Below, piece after piece: positions 7,767-16,455 of a DNA stretch of 64,000 bases; the first letter of the stretch is position 1; each line of letters begins with the position of its first letter. The translations under genes and the position numbers were made by a program. Below the pieces are notes generated by a model. That model was not told the DNA's origin. It searched no databases and saw only the letters and a list, made by a program, of their open reading frames with translations. Source of the DNA: Parabacteroides gordonii MS-1 = DSM 23371 (GTDB lineage Bacteria > Bacteroidota > Bacteroidia > Bacteroidales > Tannerellaceae). The DNA lies in assembly GCF_000969825.1 (NCBI RefSeq), contig NZ_KQ033921.1:62001-126000 (forward strand), read 5' to 3'.

Positions 7767-8612
7767 CTACATCTTCAATCCCCGTTTCCGCTCCTGCCGG
7801 ATGTCGGAGAAGGAGAACTTCCCCGTCTCCTTGTCGAACTTCACCGCCTTGTCCTTCTGCACGCCGTCCGGCGTCTCCATCCGTTTCACCTCCAGCGGCT
7901 TCCCGTTGTAGAAGTCCGTCATTTGCCGGTAGCTGAACTTTTCCCCCGTCAGGCTTTCCATCAGGCTGTTCAGCGTATATACGCTGTCTTGGTTATGCAC
8001 GCTCTCCGGCACGAACTCCGGGTGGTTCCTCACCCAGTCCGGGAACTTCGTTGTCGCCATCAGGCAGACCTCCGGCGAGCGTTCCGCCCACGGGATCATC
8101 ATCAGCGACTCCCGGCTGTGGGCGGCGCACCTGACATACACTTCGGGCGTGAGCAGGCTTTTCGGCACTCCGCCACGCCCGATGGCGGACATTCCTGACG
8201 TTTCAGCCGCCACCAGCACCCGTTTCTGCGTTTGCAGGTGCACGGGCAGGACGCTGATGCACCTGCCGTCCAGCGGCAGCAGGAAGTCCGCCATTTCGCC
8301 GTTCATCACCTCCGGGCGGATGCTTGCCGCCACCCCGTAGAGTTCCTCCGGGCAGACCTTGCTGCACTCCTTCAGCACCTCCATGCACACCTCCGGGGAC
8401 GGGATATGCTGAACCAGCCGGAAGCGGTCGTTCCCGAACCCCGCTTCCGTTTCCAGCGCCTTCCGGCACAGTTCCGGTGTCTTCACCTCTTCGGGCACGT
8501 TCTCCAACTGCCAGCCGTCCTCTTCAACGGCGGCACGGCAAACCTCCGCCGTGCGGTCGTGCCTGCATATTATCTCCAAAGGCACCTGATACATTCTTTC
8601 TTCTTGTTCCAT
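7767..8612 (-). CDS. DUF4116-like repeat protein, paralogue 1
   Basis: 281 residues with repeated ~45-residue units of the form VPEEVKTPELCRKALE and WAERSPEVCLMAT, resembling DUF4116-type repeats, ending in a DGVQKDKAVKFDKETGKF tail. It shares its layout and many residues with the next gene upstream (8639-9544), so the two are tandem duplicates. They sit at the 3' end of the tra operon after traQ. The function is unknown. Confidence 0.75.
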   Translation of the reverse strand: MEQEERMYQVPLEIICRHDRTAEVCRAAVEEDGWQLENVPEEVKTPELCRKALETEAGFGNDRFRLVQHIPSPEVCMEVLKECSKVCPEELYGVAASIRPEVMNGEMADFLLPLDGRCISVLPVHLQTQKRVLVAAETSGMSAIGRGGVPKSLLTPEVYVRCAAHSRESLMMIPWAERSPEVCLMATTKFPDWVRNHPEFVPESVHNQDSVYTLNSLMESLTGEKFSYRQMTDFYNGKPLEVKRMETPDGVQKDKAVKFDKETGKFSFSDIRQERKRGLKM

Positions 8613-8638
8613 GTTTCTGTTTTTTTAGATAGGTTGTT

Positions 8639-9544
8639 TCATATTTTCATTCCGTTGCGCCTCTTGGGTGCGTCGTTCCGTTCCGGCTCTTGCCGTTCCT
8701 TCTGCTCCTGCCGCTGGCTGAGAGGGGCGATGCGGAACGTCTCTTTCTGCCGGTCGAAAGTCACCTCACGGTCTTTCAGGAAACCATCGGGCACCTCGAT
8801 GCACTTGACCGCCATCGGCTTTCCCCCGTAGAAGTCCGCCATCTGACCGTAGGTGAATTTCCCGCCCGTCATCTGCTCCATCAGGCGGCACAGCGAGTAC
8901 ACGTTGCAATAGCTGTCCACCGGTTGCGGCACGACATGGGGGTGGGCATGGATCATCCCGGGATAGTTCAGGTACGCCGTCAGGCACGCTTCCGGCGACC
9001 GTTCCCTCCACGGAATCATCACGAATGACATCCAGCTATGTTCGGCGCATTTCCGCCACAGCTCCGGCGTTTTCAATCCCGGCTTCACCCGGTCGGAAAG
9101 TAGGGCGGACGCCCCCGACACTTCCACCGCCTTCGCCGCCCGCTCCGGCGTTTGCAGGTGGACGGGCAGCAGGGACAGGCACCTGCCGTCCTCCGCCACC
9201 AGAAAATCCGCCATCTTCCCGTCGAACACCTCCGGTCGGATTGCCGAAGCCACCTCGTAAAGATCGGCTCTGCCCTCGCCGTACCAGTCCCGTATGGCTT
9301 CCATGCAGACCTCTGCGAACGGGATATGGTGCAGCAATGCCAGATGCCCGTAACCGAGTTCCGCACTCACTGCCAGCGCACGGCGGCACATCTCCGGGGT
9401 TTTCATGTCCTCCGGCACATGCTCCAGCGACCATCCGAACTCCCTGACGGCATCGGCGCACCGCTCTGCGGTACACTCGTGCCGACACAGGTCTTTCAGT
9501 TCCGCCAAAGCCGGTACCTCACTCTTTCTCAGTTCCACTTCCAT
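8639..9544 (-). CDS. DUF4116-like repeat protein, paralogue 2
   Basis: 301 residues from the ATG at 9544 (MEVELRKSEVPALAELKDL). The frame extends to 9700 but that part lies inside traQ in another frame, so it is excluded. Same unit pattern as its neighbour: VPEDMKTPEMCRRALA, HIPFAEVCMEAI, RERSPEACLTAY, and a closing FDRQKETFRIAP. The start overlaps the traQ stop by 26 bp, implying translational coupling with the tra operon. Confidence 0.75.
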   Translation of the reverse strand: MEVELRKSEVPALAELKDLCRHECTAERCADAVREFGWSLEHVPEDMKTPEMCRRALAVSAELGYGHLALLHHIPFAEVCMEAIRDWYGEGRADLYEVASAIRPEVFDGKMADFLVAEDGRCLSLLPVHLQTPERAAKAVEVSGASALLSDRVKPGLKTPELWRKCAEHSWMSFVMIPWRERSPEACLTAYLNYPGMIHAHPHVVPQPVDSYCNVYSLCRLMEQMTGGKFTYGQMADFYGGKPMAVKCIEVPDGFLKDREVTFDRQKETFRIAPLSQRQEQKERQEPERNDAPKRRNGMKI

Positions 9545-9980
9545 CCCCGTCCTCCTTGTCGTTGTCCGCATTGAAGTCGTATTCCAGCTCGACAGCCTGA
9601 CCGTCCGAGTCCTCCACCCAGACGGTGAAGCTGCTCTGCTCGTCCGACAGCGGGGTGAAATAGAGCCGGAACGTCTCTTTCTCCAGCGGGTAGCGGTCAT
9701 TGGGCAGCAACGCCGTACCGTCTTCCAGTTTGAGCGTGCCTTCCCCGTCGAAGAGGAACCAGCGGATCGTGTACCGGGTGTCCTCCCAGCGTCCTTCCCG
9801 TTTCAGCTCGCACCGTATCTCCGCCGTCTCGTTTATTTTCAGCTCTTTCGGGACGGGCATCGTCTCCACCGTGAACGGGTATTTCGTCTGAATGTCCAGC
9901 CCGTCATTACAGGCTGCGACCAGCACGAGGGCGGCCACGATGTAGCAGCCCGTGAGTATTTTATAAATCATTGTCCTCAT
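9519..9980 (-). CDS. traQ: TraQ-like conjugal transfer lipoprotein (DUF3872)
   Basis: 153 residues with a lipoprotein signal (ILTGCYIVAALVLVAACNDG, lipobox cysteine in AAC) and a single compact beta-rich domain (IRCELKREGRW, SFTVWVEDSDGQAVELEYDF). This matches the DUF3872/TraQ family found last in Bacteroidales tra operons. It probably sits at the inner face of the outer membrane. A TraP (primase) gene, present between traO and traQ in CTnDOT, is missing here. Confidence 0.8.
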   Translation of the reverse strand: MRTMIYKILTGCYIVAALVLVAACNDGLDIQTKYPFTVETMPVPKELKINETAEIRCELKREGRWEDTRYTIRWFLFDGEGTLKLEDGTALLPNDRYPLEKETFRLYFTPLSDEQSSFTVWVEDSDGQAVELEYDFNADNDKEDGDGSGTEKE

Positions 9981-10006
9981 ATATACATTATTATATTATA
10001 TGGCAG

Positions 10007-10588
10007 TTATCGAATCATAAAACGTATTCCCACGCCGACCTGCGTGTGGAACTTCCCGCAGTCGCCGCCGAACAGCACCCGTTGGCGACCGTTTACCAGC
10101 AAGACAATCTTGTCCGTCACGTAGGCGGACAGCTCCAGCGTCAGCGCACCCCCGTAGATGAAATTGTCTTCATCCGGGAGCCGGGAGCCGTCCGGCAGCA
10201 GGCTCTCGCCCCAGTTCACCGTCTCGTACCCGGCAAGGGCGAACAGCCCCAGTGCGGCGAAAAATGTCTTCTTCCGGTCGGAAAGGAAGTTCAGGTAATA
10301 GCCGCCCTCGCCCGTGAACTGGCTCGCCGGATAGAGGCAGTCCCGGTAGCCGTACCGCTTCTCCAAGTATTCCGCACCGACCACCCAATGGTGGGCGTTC
10401 TTCGTGTAGGTGCTCACCGCTATCCCGGCGTGGTAGCCGAAGCCGTCGCCGTTTTTCCAGCGCATGTTGTCCGACAGCCCGCCCGTGAGCTGTATGCCCC
10501 TCATTCCGGGCAGGCACCGTTGGGCGTGTGCCCGGTTGAAAGTCAGGCACACCCCGAAAAGCAGGATAATGAACAGTAACCTTTTCAT
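10007..10588 (-). CDS. traO: TraO-like conjugal transfer protein
   Basis: 193 residues with a signal peptide (MKRLLFIILLFGVCLTFNRAHAQ) and an outer-membrane beta-barrel-like pattern of alternating aromatic/Gly strands (GFGYHAGIAVSTYTK, LSAYVTDKIVLLVNGRQRV). The position between traN and traQ and the length fit TraO. It is thought to be an outer-membrane part of the Bacteroidales mating channel. The start is 3 bp from the traN stop. Confidence 0.8.
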   Translation of the reverse strand: MKRLLFIILLFGVCLTFNRAHAQRCLPGMRGIQLTGGLSDNMRWKNGDGFGYHAGIAVSTYTKNAHHWVVGAEYLEKRYGYRDCLYPASQFTGEGGYYLNFLSDRKKTFFAALGLFALAGYETVNWGESLLPDGSRLPDEDNFIYGGALTLELSAYVTDKIVLLVNGRQRVLFGGDCGKFHTQVGVGIRFMIR

Positions 10589-10591
10589 CGC

Positions 10592-11530
10592 TTACTTGAT
10601 TTTCAGTTCGTTAATCTGTTTTGCCGCCACGAGGTCGGCGTTCTCCACCCGGATGGTCTGGTGCCTGCCGCCGTCCTTCTCGAACAGCTCGATGACCAGC
10701 AGCTTGTCGTCCGGTATGGTGAACTGCGGGACGGCATACACCGTGCGCACGTCGCTTTTCCCCTCCGTCACCAGCACCTCGTTGTAGCTGCGCACCGGGT
10801 CGATCACCCGTTCCTGAATGGCGGTGCGCTTCGGCACTTTCTTGTCCACGATCTTGAACCGGATAAAGTCCGTCCGGAAAGCCACGTTCGATCTGTTCCT
10901 CGTTTCCGTGTGGAAATAGAACAGCCCGTTGTGCGAGTGGACGGATTTCAGGAGGAACTGCACCCCGAAGCGTTTGCAGCCCAAGTGCCGGATCTCCCGT
11001 CTGTCCTCCTTGTAGATGCTCTGCATGATGAGCTTCACCAAGAGCGGGCTTTCGTTACCCAGTTCCCGGAAATGGATGTTCATCCGGGTGTGGGAGAAGT
11101 CCGTCGTGTCCCCGTTCTCCAAAAAATCCTTCATCTCGATGTTCAGCATCTCCGGCTCATGCGCATACCGGGCATTGAACGAATAGAAGCTCCCGTCCTC
11201 GCAGATAACGGAAAAGTTCGTTTCCCCCGGAAACCCCTCGGTGGTCGCCTTTACCCGGATCACGTTCTCCGCACCGTCCGCTTTCCCGGCGATAATCCAA
11301 TTGCTCCCCAAGTCCACGTACCGTACCGCCGAGGGGAAGATGATATGCACTGTCTTGGCGAACGTCACCTGCACCCCGTGGGGCGTAACCATCTGCCGGT
11401 AGGGTAGCTTCCGTGTAATCCCCTGATACAGGTCGTTGCCCGCAGCCCGCTGTATCGTATCATTCACTTGTGCGTTCGCACCCGTCACCATGCCCATAAG
11501 CAGGGCGACCCATCCAAAAATCTTTTTCAT
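10592..11530 (-). CDS. traN: TraN-like conjugal transfer protein (DUF4138, VirB9-like role)
   Basis: 312 residues with a signal peptide (MKKIFGWVALLMGMVTGANAQ), then a beta-rich domain (VTFAKTVHIIFPSAVRYVDLG, NVIRVKATTEGFPGETNFSV) typical of TraN/DUF4138. By analogy with VirB9 it would be an outer-membrane core component of the transfer machine. It is followed directly by traO. A 355-bp noncoding gap separates it from traM. Confidence 0.85.
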   Translation of the reverse strand: MKKIFGWVALLMGMVTGANAQVNDTIQRAAGNDLYQGITRKLPYRQMVTPHGVQVTFAKTVHIIFPSAVRYVDLGSNWIIAGKADGAENVIRVKATTEGFPGETNFSVICEDGSFYSFNARYAHEPEMLNIEMKDFLENGDTTDFSHTRMNIHFRELGNESPLLVKLIMQSIYKEDRREIRHLGCKRFGVQFLLKSVHSHNGLFYFHTETRNRSNVAFRTDFIRFKIVDKKVPKRTAIQERVIDPVRSYNEVLVTEGKSDVRTVYAVPQFTIPDDKLLVIELFEKDGGRHQTIRVENADLVAAKQINELKIK

Positions 11531-11885
11531 TTGTCCTTTCTTTTTAATTATTGTTCTAATTATTATTGCTAATTATCATATCCTCCAGCCACTTCCTCCA
11601 TACAAAAAACTACCTACAGCATAGCAGACCGACCTCATTTTCGCAGCGTAAAGCGAACGACCGAAGTGCAGCGTTAAAAAGAAAAAGCTGTTTGAGCGTT
11701 AGCGAAAAGTCCGTTTAAATGAGAGCAGAGCCAAACTTGTTTGTGCTATGCCGAACGTAGGACTTTCGCCGTAGGCAATTCTTTTTCTTTAGCGGAACGC
11801 AGGAAGAGAGTAGCGAGAAAATGCAGTCTTGACTTTTTCTTTTTGGTATCTTTTTCTTTTGCGTCAAGGCAAAAGAAAAAGTACG
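11531..11885. other. Noncoding gap inside the tra operon with inverted repeats
   Basis: No gene is seen. GCATAGCA..CCTCATTT (11619-11640) is mirrored by AAATGAG..TGCTATGC (11717-11751), so ~130 bp could fold into one imperfect hairpin. A second, perfect hairpin lies next to the traM stop (11850-11881). The gap is unusual because neighbouring tra genes are 0-50 bp apart. Confidence 0.55.
11850..11881. repeat. Perfect hairpin after traM
   Basis: CTTTTTCTTTTGC, six bases, GCAAAAGAAAAAG: a 13-bp perfect stem just downstream of the traM stop on the minus strand. It has the same pyrimidine/purine character as the repeats at 4628 and 6498. It could end or attenuate the transcript between traM and traN. 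Confidence 0.6.
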
Positions 11886-13277
11886 CTACTCCTTGGCGTA
11901 AAGCATCAGCTCATACCCCGCTTTCAGGTGCACCTTTACCGTGCGGAACTTCTTGGCAAGGTACTGGCTGCCGCCCTGCATCAGCCCACGGGTGATGTCC
12001 ATCGCCACCTGCTGTCCGGCGCTCCGTGCGAACGAGATGCTCGTTCCCAACCCGCCGCCGATGTTCGCCATCGCCTCCTTTGCCGCTTCCTGTTCCAGTG
12101 ATGAAGGGACAGACAAGCCTTTCTGCCCGTCGCTGTCATACACCGCCAGCTCCACGGGCAGCAAGTTCCCTCGGTATTCGACGGACGACACCACGATATC
12201 CAGCCGTTCCCCCTGTACCTTTCCCGTACCCGCAACGAGCGTGTTCTGCGGAATCACAAGGTTTCCCGCTTGCAGCGGTTCGAGCAGCCGGAGCTTCACC
12301 GTCTGTCCGTCCATAATCGTCTGATCCCCGTGGATGCACGCCCGTATCGTGTTCTTCCCCATAGCGTACCCGCTGCCTACCGCCGTGTTGAAGCCGTAGT
12401 TCCTCGGCTGGCTGTACTGCCGCATGAACTCCGCATCGCTCAATGGCTGTTGCAGCCCCGATACCGTCCGCTCCCGTGCCGCCTGCACCGCCACGGCGGG
12501 CTGTCCCAAACCGTTGCCGTCCTGTCCGGTGGCGGGCACCTGCACGGCTGCGCCGTCCCGCCCGTTCTGTCCCATGTACTTGGCGGCAAGCTCGTAGCTC
12601 TTCTCCATCAGCGCCACCTGATCGTCGATTCCGCCCGCCTGCCGTTCCCTTTCTTCCAGCTTGGCGGTCAGCTCCTCCACCTGCCTTTTCAGCTCCTCCT
12701 TTTCCCCGTCCACCTTCGGCTCCTCGTAGAACGAGCCGAGCTGACGGTTGATGTCCCGGTAGGCGGTAACGGAGGAACGGCTGCCGCCGCCATTGTCCGA
12801 ATAGTCCCTGAACGGTTCCCGTTCAGGCTCGCTGTCCGGCAGTTCCATTTCCACCCCGTCCGTATCGCTCTCTTCGGAGAAGGCGAAGTCCTCCAGCGAG
12901 CGCACCTTCTCCGCCTGCTGTTTCTCCGCCTGCGCCTGCTCGTAGGCTTTCCGCTTGTCGCCGATGATCCCGTCGTTCTCCGGCAGGGGGATGTCGGCGT
13001 TGAACGCCCCCACGGTGTCCCGGTTCACGTCCCGCTCCTCCGAAGGTGCGAATATCAGCCACATCGAGCCGAGGAACAGCAAGCCCATCAGCGGATATAC
13101 CATCAGCTTCTTCCGTTGCTGCAACTGTTTCGGCGTGAGCGGCTTGGCTGTCTTCTTCTCCTTTTTCCCGCCGCCCTTGTCCTCCTTCTTTCCGTTCCCC
13201 GTCTCCGGGGCTGCGGCATCCGCCACCGTCACGTGCTGCGTTGCCGTTGCTTTTTCTTGGTTCTGTTCTTCCATCAT
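11886..13277 (-). CDS. traM: TraM-like conjugal transfer protein (VirB10-like role)
   Basis: 463 residues: a charged cytoplasmic start, one transmembrane helix (LMVYPLMGLLFLGSMWLIF, ~73-91), a long Glu/Lys coiled-coil-prone region, then a C-terminal beta domain (QTVKLRLLEPLQAGNLVIPQ, LDIVVSSVEYRGNLLPVELAVYD). This arrangement matches TraM of Bacteroidales ICEs and VirB10-type proteins that span the envelope. It follows the unassigned gene at 13298. Confidence 0.85.
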   Translation of the reverse strand: MMEEQNQEKATATQHVTVADAAAPETGNGKKEDKGGGKKEKKTAKPLTPKQLQQRKKLMVYPLMGLLFLGSMWLIFAPSEERDVNRDTVGAFNADIPLPENDGIIGDKRKAYEQAQAEKQQAEKVRSLEDFAFSEESDTDGVEMELPDSEPEREPFRDYSDNGGGSRSSVTAYRDINRQLGSFYEEPKVDGEKEELKRQVEELTAKLEERERQAGGIDDQVALMEKSYELAAKYMGQNGRDGAAVQVPATGQDGNGLGQPAVAVQAARERTVSGLQQPLSDAEFMRQYSQPRNYGFNTAVGSGYAMGKNTIRACIHGDQTIMDGQTVKLRLLEPLQAGNLVIPQNTLVAGTGKVQGERLDIVVSSVEYRGNLLPVELAVYDSDGQKGLSVPSSLEQEAAKEAMANIGGGLGTSISFARSAGQQVAMDITRGLMQGGSQYLAKKFRTVKVHLKAGYELMLYAKE

Positions 13278-13297
13278 GTCAAAAATTTATGGTTGTC

Positions 13298-14464
13298 CTA
13301 CATTCTGATTCTTCTCCCCGGAGGCTTCCTTCTGCCTGTCTCCCCGGTTTGCCGCTTGCCGGGCGGCTCCTTCCGTTCCCGTTTGAGCGATGCCGTGGGG
13401 CTTGCCCGGTTGTCCGCACGCAGGTGCGCAGCCTTCCGTTCCCGGCTTGCCGCCTTTTCGGGGAACAGCCTCGCTTCCAGCCCTGCCAGTTCTTTCGCCG
13501 CACGCTCCCGGATGGCACGGTTGTGGCGTCCGATGGCGGCTTCCGGGTAGTCCCGGGAGAAGTCCCCGTTGTCCTCGCTCAGGTGGTAGTCCCACCTCAG
13601 CCGGGCGATACCGGCAAAGTTCTCCGTCAGCCCGTACTTCTCCACCGTCTCCTTCGGTACTTCCCGCTGACCGTCCCAGCCGTGGCGGGCGAGCCCGTGG
13701 AGCAGCGCCCGTTCCGCCTTCACCGCTTCCAGATAGTCGCCGGGCAGTCTGCCGCCCGTCTTCCTCTCGTAAAGGGCGGCGGCTTGCCGCATCAGCTTTC
13801 CCCTCTCGTCCGCCTCCCGCAACTCGATCTGTTCCATGACGGTGTGGTTGTCGCCCCGCATCTCCTCGCTCCATTCCCGGCTCAGTTCTTCGAGCCTGCG
13901 GTAGCCTTCCGCCAGCCCGTGGCGGATGGTCACCGAGTCGTCCGGTTTCTCGCCTTTCAGGGCAAGCCTTTTCAGTGCGTCGAGGTCGCCCTCCCTCATG
14001 CAGCAGTTCAGCAGCCGGTGCGCCGCATCCCGTTCCGCCTGCGCTTCGGGGGATAGCGGCTGCGGGGCGTTGCGCCTCGTGTTCTCATACTCCAGCACCT
14101 TGTATTGCGCCGCCAGACGCAGCATCGGGCTTTCCGCCGCCTCCCTCACGCTCCGGGGGATTGCCGCCCCCTCACGCATCCCGTAACGGGTCTCTTTCAG
14201 GGCGTCCATGACCGCCCGCCATTCGGGATAGCCCGTCTGGTACACGTACCGGAAGAACCTGTGTTCCAGCAGCAGCTCCGCCTGTTTCCTTGTCACCTCC
14301 GGGCAGTCCCGGTAGTCCCTGACGGACTGGAGGATTGCACCGGCATCCGCACGCCTCTTATTCAGCAGGCTCCCGAAATACGCCGCCACCTGCCTCATGT
14401 TCCGCTCCTCCTGCCGCTCCCGGCGGCGGAGCAGCCACTCACTCAACTTCTCCGCCAGTCCCAT
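13298..14464 (-). CDS. Highly charged protein of unknown function between traL and traM
   Basis: 388 residues from the ATG at 14464 (MGLAEKLSEWLLRRRERQEERN); an alternative ATG at 14500 adds 12 residues. It is rich in Arg, Glu and Ala with several predicted long helices and no signal peptide. I recognise no family, and CTnDOT has no gene of this size here. The start overlaps traL by 26 bp, which ties it to the operon. Confidence 0.7.
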   Translation of the reverse strand: MGLAEKLSEWLLRRRERQEERNMRQVAAYFGSLLNKRRADAGAILQSVRDYRDCPEVTRKQAELLLEHRFFRYVYQTGYPEWRAVMDALKETRYGMREGAAIPRSVREAAESPMLRLAAQYKVLEYENTRRNAPQPLSPEAQAERDAAHRLLNCCMREGDLDALKRLALKGEKPDDSVTIRHGLAEGYRRLEELSREWSEEMRGDNHTVMEQIELREADERGKLMRQAAALYERKTGGRLPGDYLEAVKAERALLHGLARHGWDGQREVPKETVEKYGLTENFAGIARLRWDYHLSEDNGDFSRDYPEAAIGRHNRAIRERAAKELAGLEARLFPEKAASRERKAAHLRADNRASPTASLKRERKEPPGKRQTGETGRRKPPGRRIRM

Positions 14465-14723
14465 GCCGTCCGCTTTCAAAAGGGTTGATAATACTGTCAT
14501 TGGGCAATTGCAGGCGTCTGATATGCTCTATCCCCAGTTCCTTCCCGTCGTTCCTGCCGATACGGTAGATGGAGGAGACGGTCATATAGACCGACAGTGC
14601 GCCGAACGCCGCCAGCATCACGAGGATGATTGCCACACGCATGTCGGGCGAGATACGCCCGGCGAGGCGGCGGAGCTTCCCGTCCGCCCAGTCCTGCGCC
14701 TTTGTGATGAATTTCCTTATCAT
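14439..14723 (-). CDS. traL: TraL-like conjugal transfer protein (DUF3989)
   Basis: 94 residues from the ATG at 14723 (MIRKFITKAQDWADGKLRRL). One transmembrane segment (VAIILVMLAAFGALSVYMTV), then a short charged tail ending RLQLPNDSIINPFESG. Length, topology and position between traK and traM match TraL/DUF3989. The stop lies inside the next gene. Confidence 0.8.
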   Translation of the reverse strand: MIRKFITKAQDWADGKLRRLAGRISPDMRVAIILVMLAAFGALSVYMTVSSIYRIGRNDGKELGIEHIRRLQLPNDSIINPFESGRHGTGGEVE

Positions 14724-14728
14724 AGCCG

Positions 14729-15352
14729 TCAGCGTTTGAGGGTCTGCAAATCCTTGTTCTCCGTGATCTCGAACCCCTCGATGATGAAGCCCTGCGGGTT
14801 GTTGTCGCTCCTGACCGCATCCAGCAGGCGGCAGCGGGTCACAAGGCTGCGCTCCGTAACGGAGCTTTCCCTCAGGATGATCTGCCGGGCGAATGTCCGC
14901 ACGCTGTACGGGTACTTGTCGAAGTCGCACCGCAGGCTGTCTATCTCTATCATCTGGTTGATGTTCCCCGAGATTATCCGGTTGTAATACCCCTTTTCCG
15001 AGAGGTCCTTGTAGTAGTTGAAGGCGCTCTTGTCCGCCAGCAGCAGCGAGCGTTTGATATTCCCCTCGATAGCCGACTTGTCGGGCGAGAGCGTGAAGAA
15101 CAGCTCGTGGAAGCGGCGCACGTGCTCCCGTGCCTCCACCGGGCGGTTCTGCCGCACGTCCTGCGAGAGCGCCAGCATCAGGCTCTTGCCGTTGTCCAGC
15201 ACGTAGATCTTCTGCCGCTGCGCCTCGGCGAAGCTGTACGACTTCCACAGGGCGAAGCCCGTCACCACGGCGCACAGGCAGGCGAATACCAGCGTGAAGA
15301 GCCGTATCTGCCTGAAGCTCGTTTCGATATTTTTCAAACTTTTAAATTCCAT
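14729..15352 (-). CDS. traK: TraK-like conjugal transfer protein (VirB8-like role)
   Basis: 207 residues: a short cytoplasmic N-terminus (MEFKSLKNIETSFRQIRLF), one transmembrane helix (TLVFACLCAVVTGFALWKSY), then a periplasmic domain (VLDNGKSLMLALSQDVRQNR, RHFHELFFTLSP-type region). This is the TraK family of Bacteroidales ICEs, comparable with VirB8. It lies 5 bp before the traL start. Confidence 0.85.
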   Translation of the reverse strand: MEFKSLKNIETSFRQIRLFTLVFACLCAVVTGFALWKSYSFAEAQRQKIYVLDNGKSLMLALSQDVRQNRPVEAREHVRRFHELFFTLSPDKSAIEGNIKRSLLLADKSAFNYYKDLSEKGYYNRIISGNINQMIEIDSLRCDFDKYPYSVRTFARQIILRESSVTERSLVTRCRLLDAVRSDNNPQGFIIEGFEITENKDLQTLKR

Positions 15353-15401
15353 GTTTCCGGTTTTTTATTCGTTATGACTCATTTTCTTGGGGCATCCGCC
15401 G

Positions 15402-16406
15402 CTACTTGATGATTTTTCCGGCGATGTTCCCCACGGCGGCACCCGCACCCGCTGCGGCGACGTTGCCGACCCTGTTTGCGGTCTGGTTCATCGCACGGTT
15501 GGCTTGGCTCACCCCGCCCGCCATGATGATCCAGTTGGCGACCGTCGGGATGGTGAAGTACCCGAATATCCCGATGATTAAAAAGATGATGTACACCGTG
15601 TTCGAGCTGTCCGGGATGAAGGTCGGGTCGCTCATCGCCTCGATGTCACGGGTGAGCATCAGCACTTGGATGCGTGCCAGCACCGAGCTGAACAGGTCGC
15701 TCACGGGCAGCCACATGTAGATGGAGATGTACCTCGTTATCCACTGCGTGAGCGTGCTCTGGAACCCGTCATAGACCGAGAGGGCGAACGCTATCGGACC
15801 GAGGATGGAGAGGGCGATCAGGAAGAACGTCCGTATCGTGTCGATCACCAGCGCAGCCGACTGGAACAGCAGTTCGAGCAGTTCTTGGAACCACAGCCGG
15901 ATGTTCCGCTTCATGTTGTATTCCGTCCGGTCGATGTACATCACCGCCATCGTCTTCAAGTCCTTGGGCGACCAGCCCAGCTCGTCGAGCTTCTTGTCGA
16001 AGTCCTCCTTGCTCGCCAGATACGCCTTCTCCGGGTCACGGCGGAACGCCTCCCTCTCCAGCGTTTCCTTCTGCTCCCGGTATCGGTTCATGTCGAAGGT
16101 CTGTGATTCGAGCATCCCGTGGCAGCCCTTCACCACGGGCGAGAGCACCGCGTTGATCGTGCCGATGACGAAAGTGGGGAAGAAGAGGATGCACAGCCCG
16201 ATGGCGAACGGGCGGAGCAGCGGGTACACGTCGATGGGTTCGGCACGGGCGAGCGCCTGCCACACCTTGGCGGCTACGTAGAACAGCGCACCCAGCCCGG
16301 CGATTCCCTTGGCTACACCCGTCAGCTTCTCGCAGAGCGGCATCATGTCCTGATACAATACCTGCAATATCTCGTGCAGGTTCGTGAAGTCTATCGCTAA
16401 CAACAT
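15402..16406 (-). CDS. traJ: TraJ-like inner-membrane transfer protein (VirB6-like role)
   Basis: 334 residues with about six to eight hydrophobic segments (GIAGLGALFYVAAKVWQALA, AIGLCILFFPTFVIGTINAV, FFLIALSILGPIAFALSVYD, VYIIFLIIGIFGYFTIPTVA). A long charged loop sits at ~110-170. This is the TraJ family, a polytopic channel component equivalent to VirB6/TrbL. It lies between traI and traK. Confidence 0.85.
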   Translation of the reverse strand: MLLAIDFTNLHEILQVLYQDMMPLCEKLTGVAKGIAGLGALFYVAAKVWQALARAEPIDVYPLLRPFAIGLCILFFPTFVIGTINAVLSPVVKGCHGMLESQTFDMNRYREQKETLEREAFRRDPEKAYLASKEDFDKKLDELGWSPKDLKTMAVMYIDRTEYNMKRNIRLWFQELLELLFQSAALVIDTIRTFFLIALSILGPIAFALSVYDGFQSTLTQWITRYISIYMWLPVSDLFSSVLARIQVLMLTRDIEAMSDPTFIPDSSNTVYIIFLIIGIFGYFTIPTVANWIIMAGGVSQANRAMNQTANRVGNVAAAGAGAAVGNIAGKIIK

Positions 16407-16455
16407 AGTCCTATATTATATTTATGTACGTAAACATTATTGTATATTGCCGGTC

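Noticed and set aside
14439-15275. A 278-codon minus-strand ORF spanning traL and part of traK
   Set aside because: Only its last 94 codons are TraL; the upstream part is out of frame with TraK, which has the proper family features.
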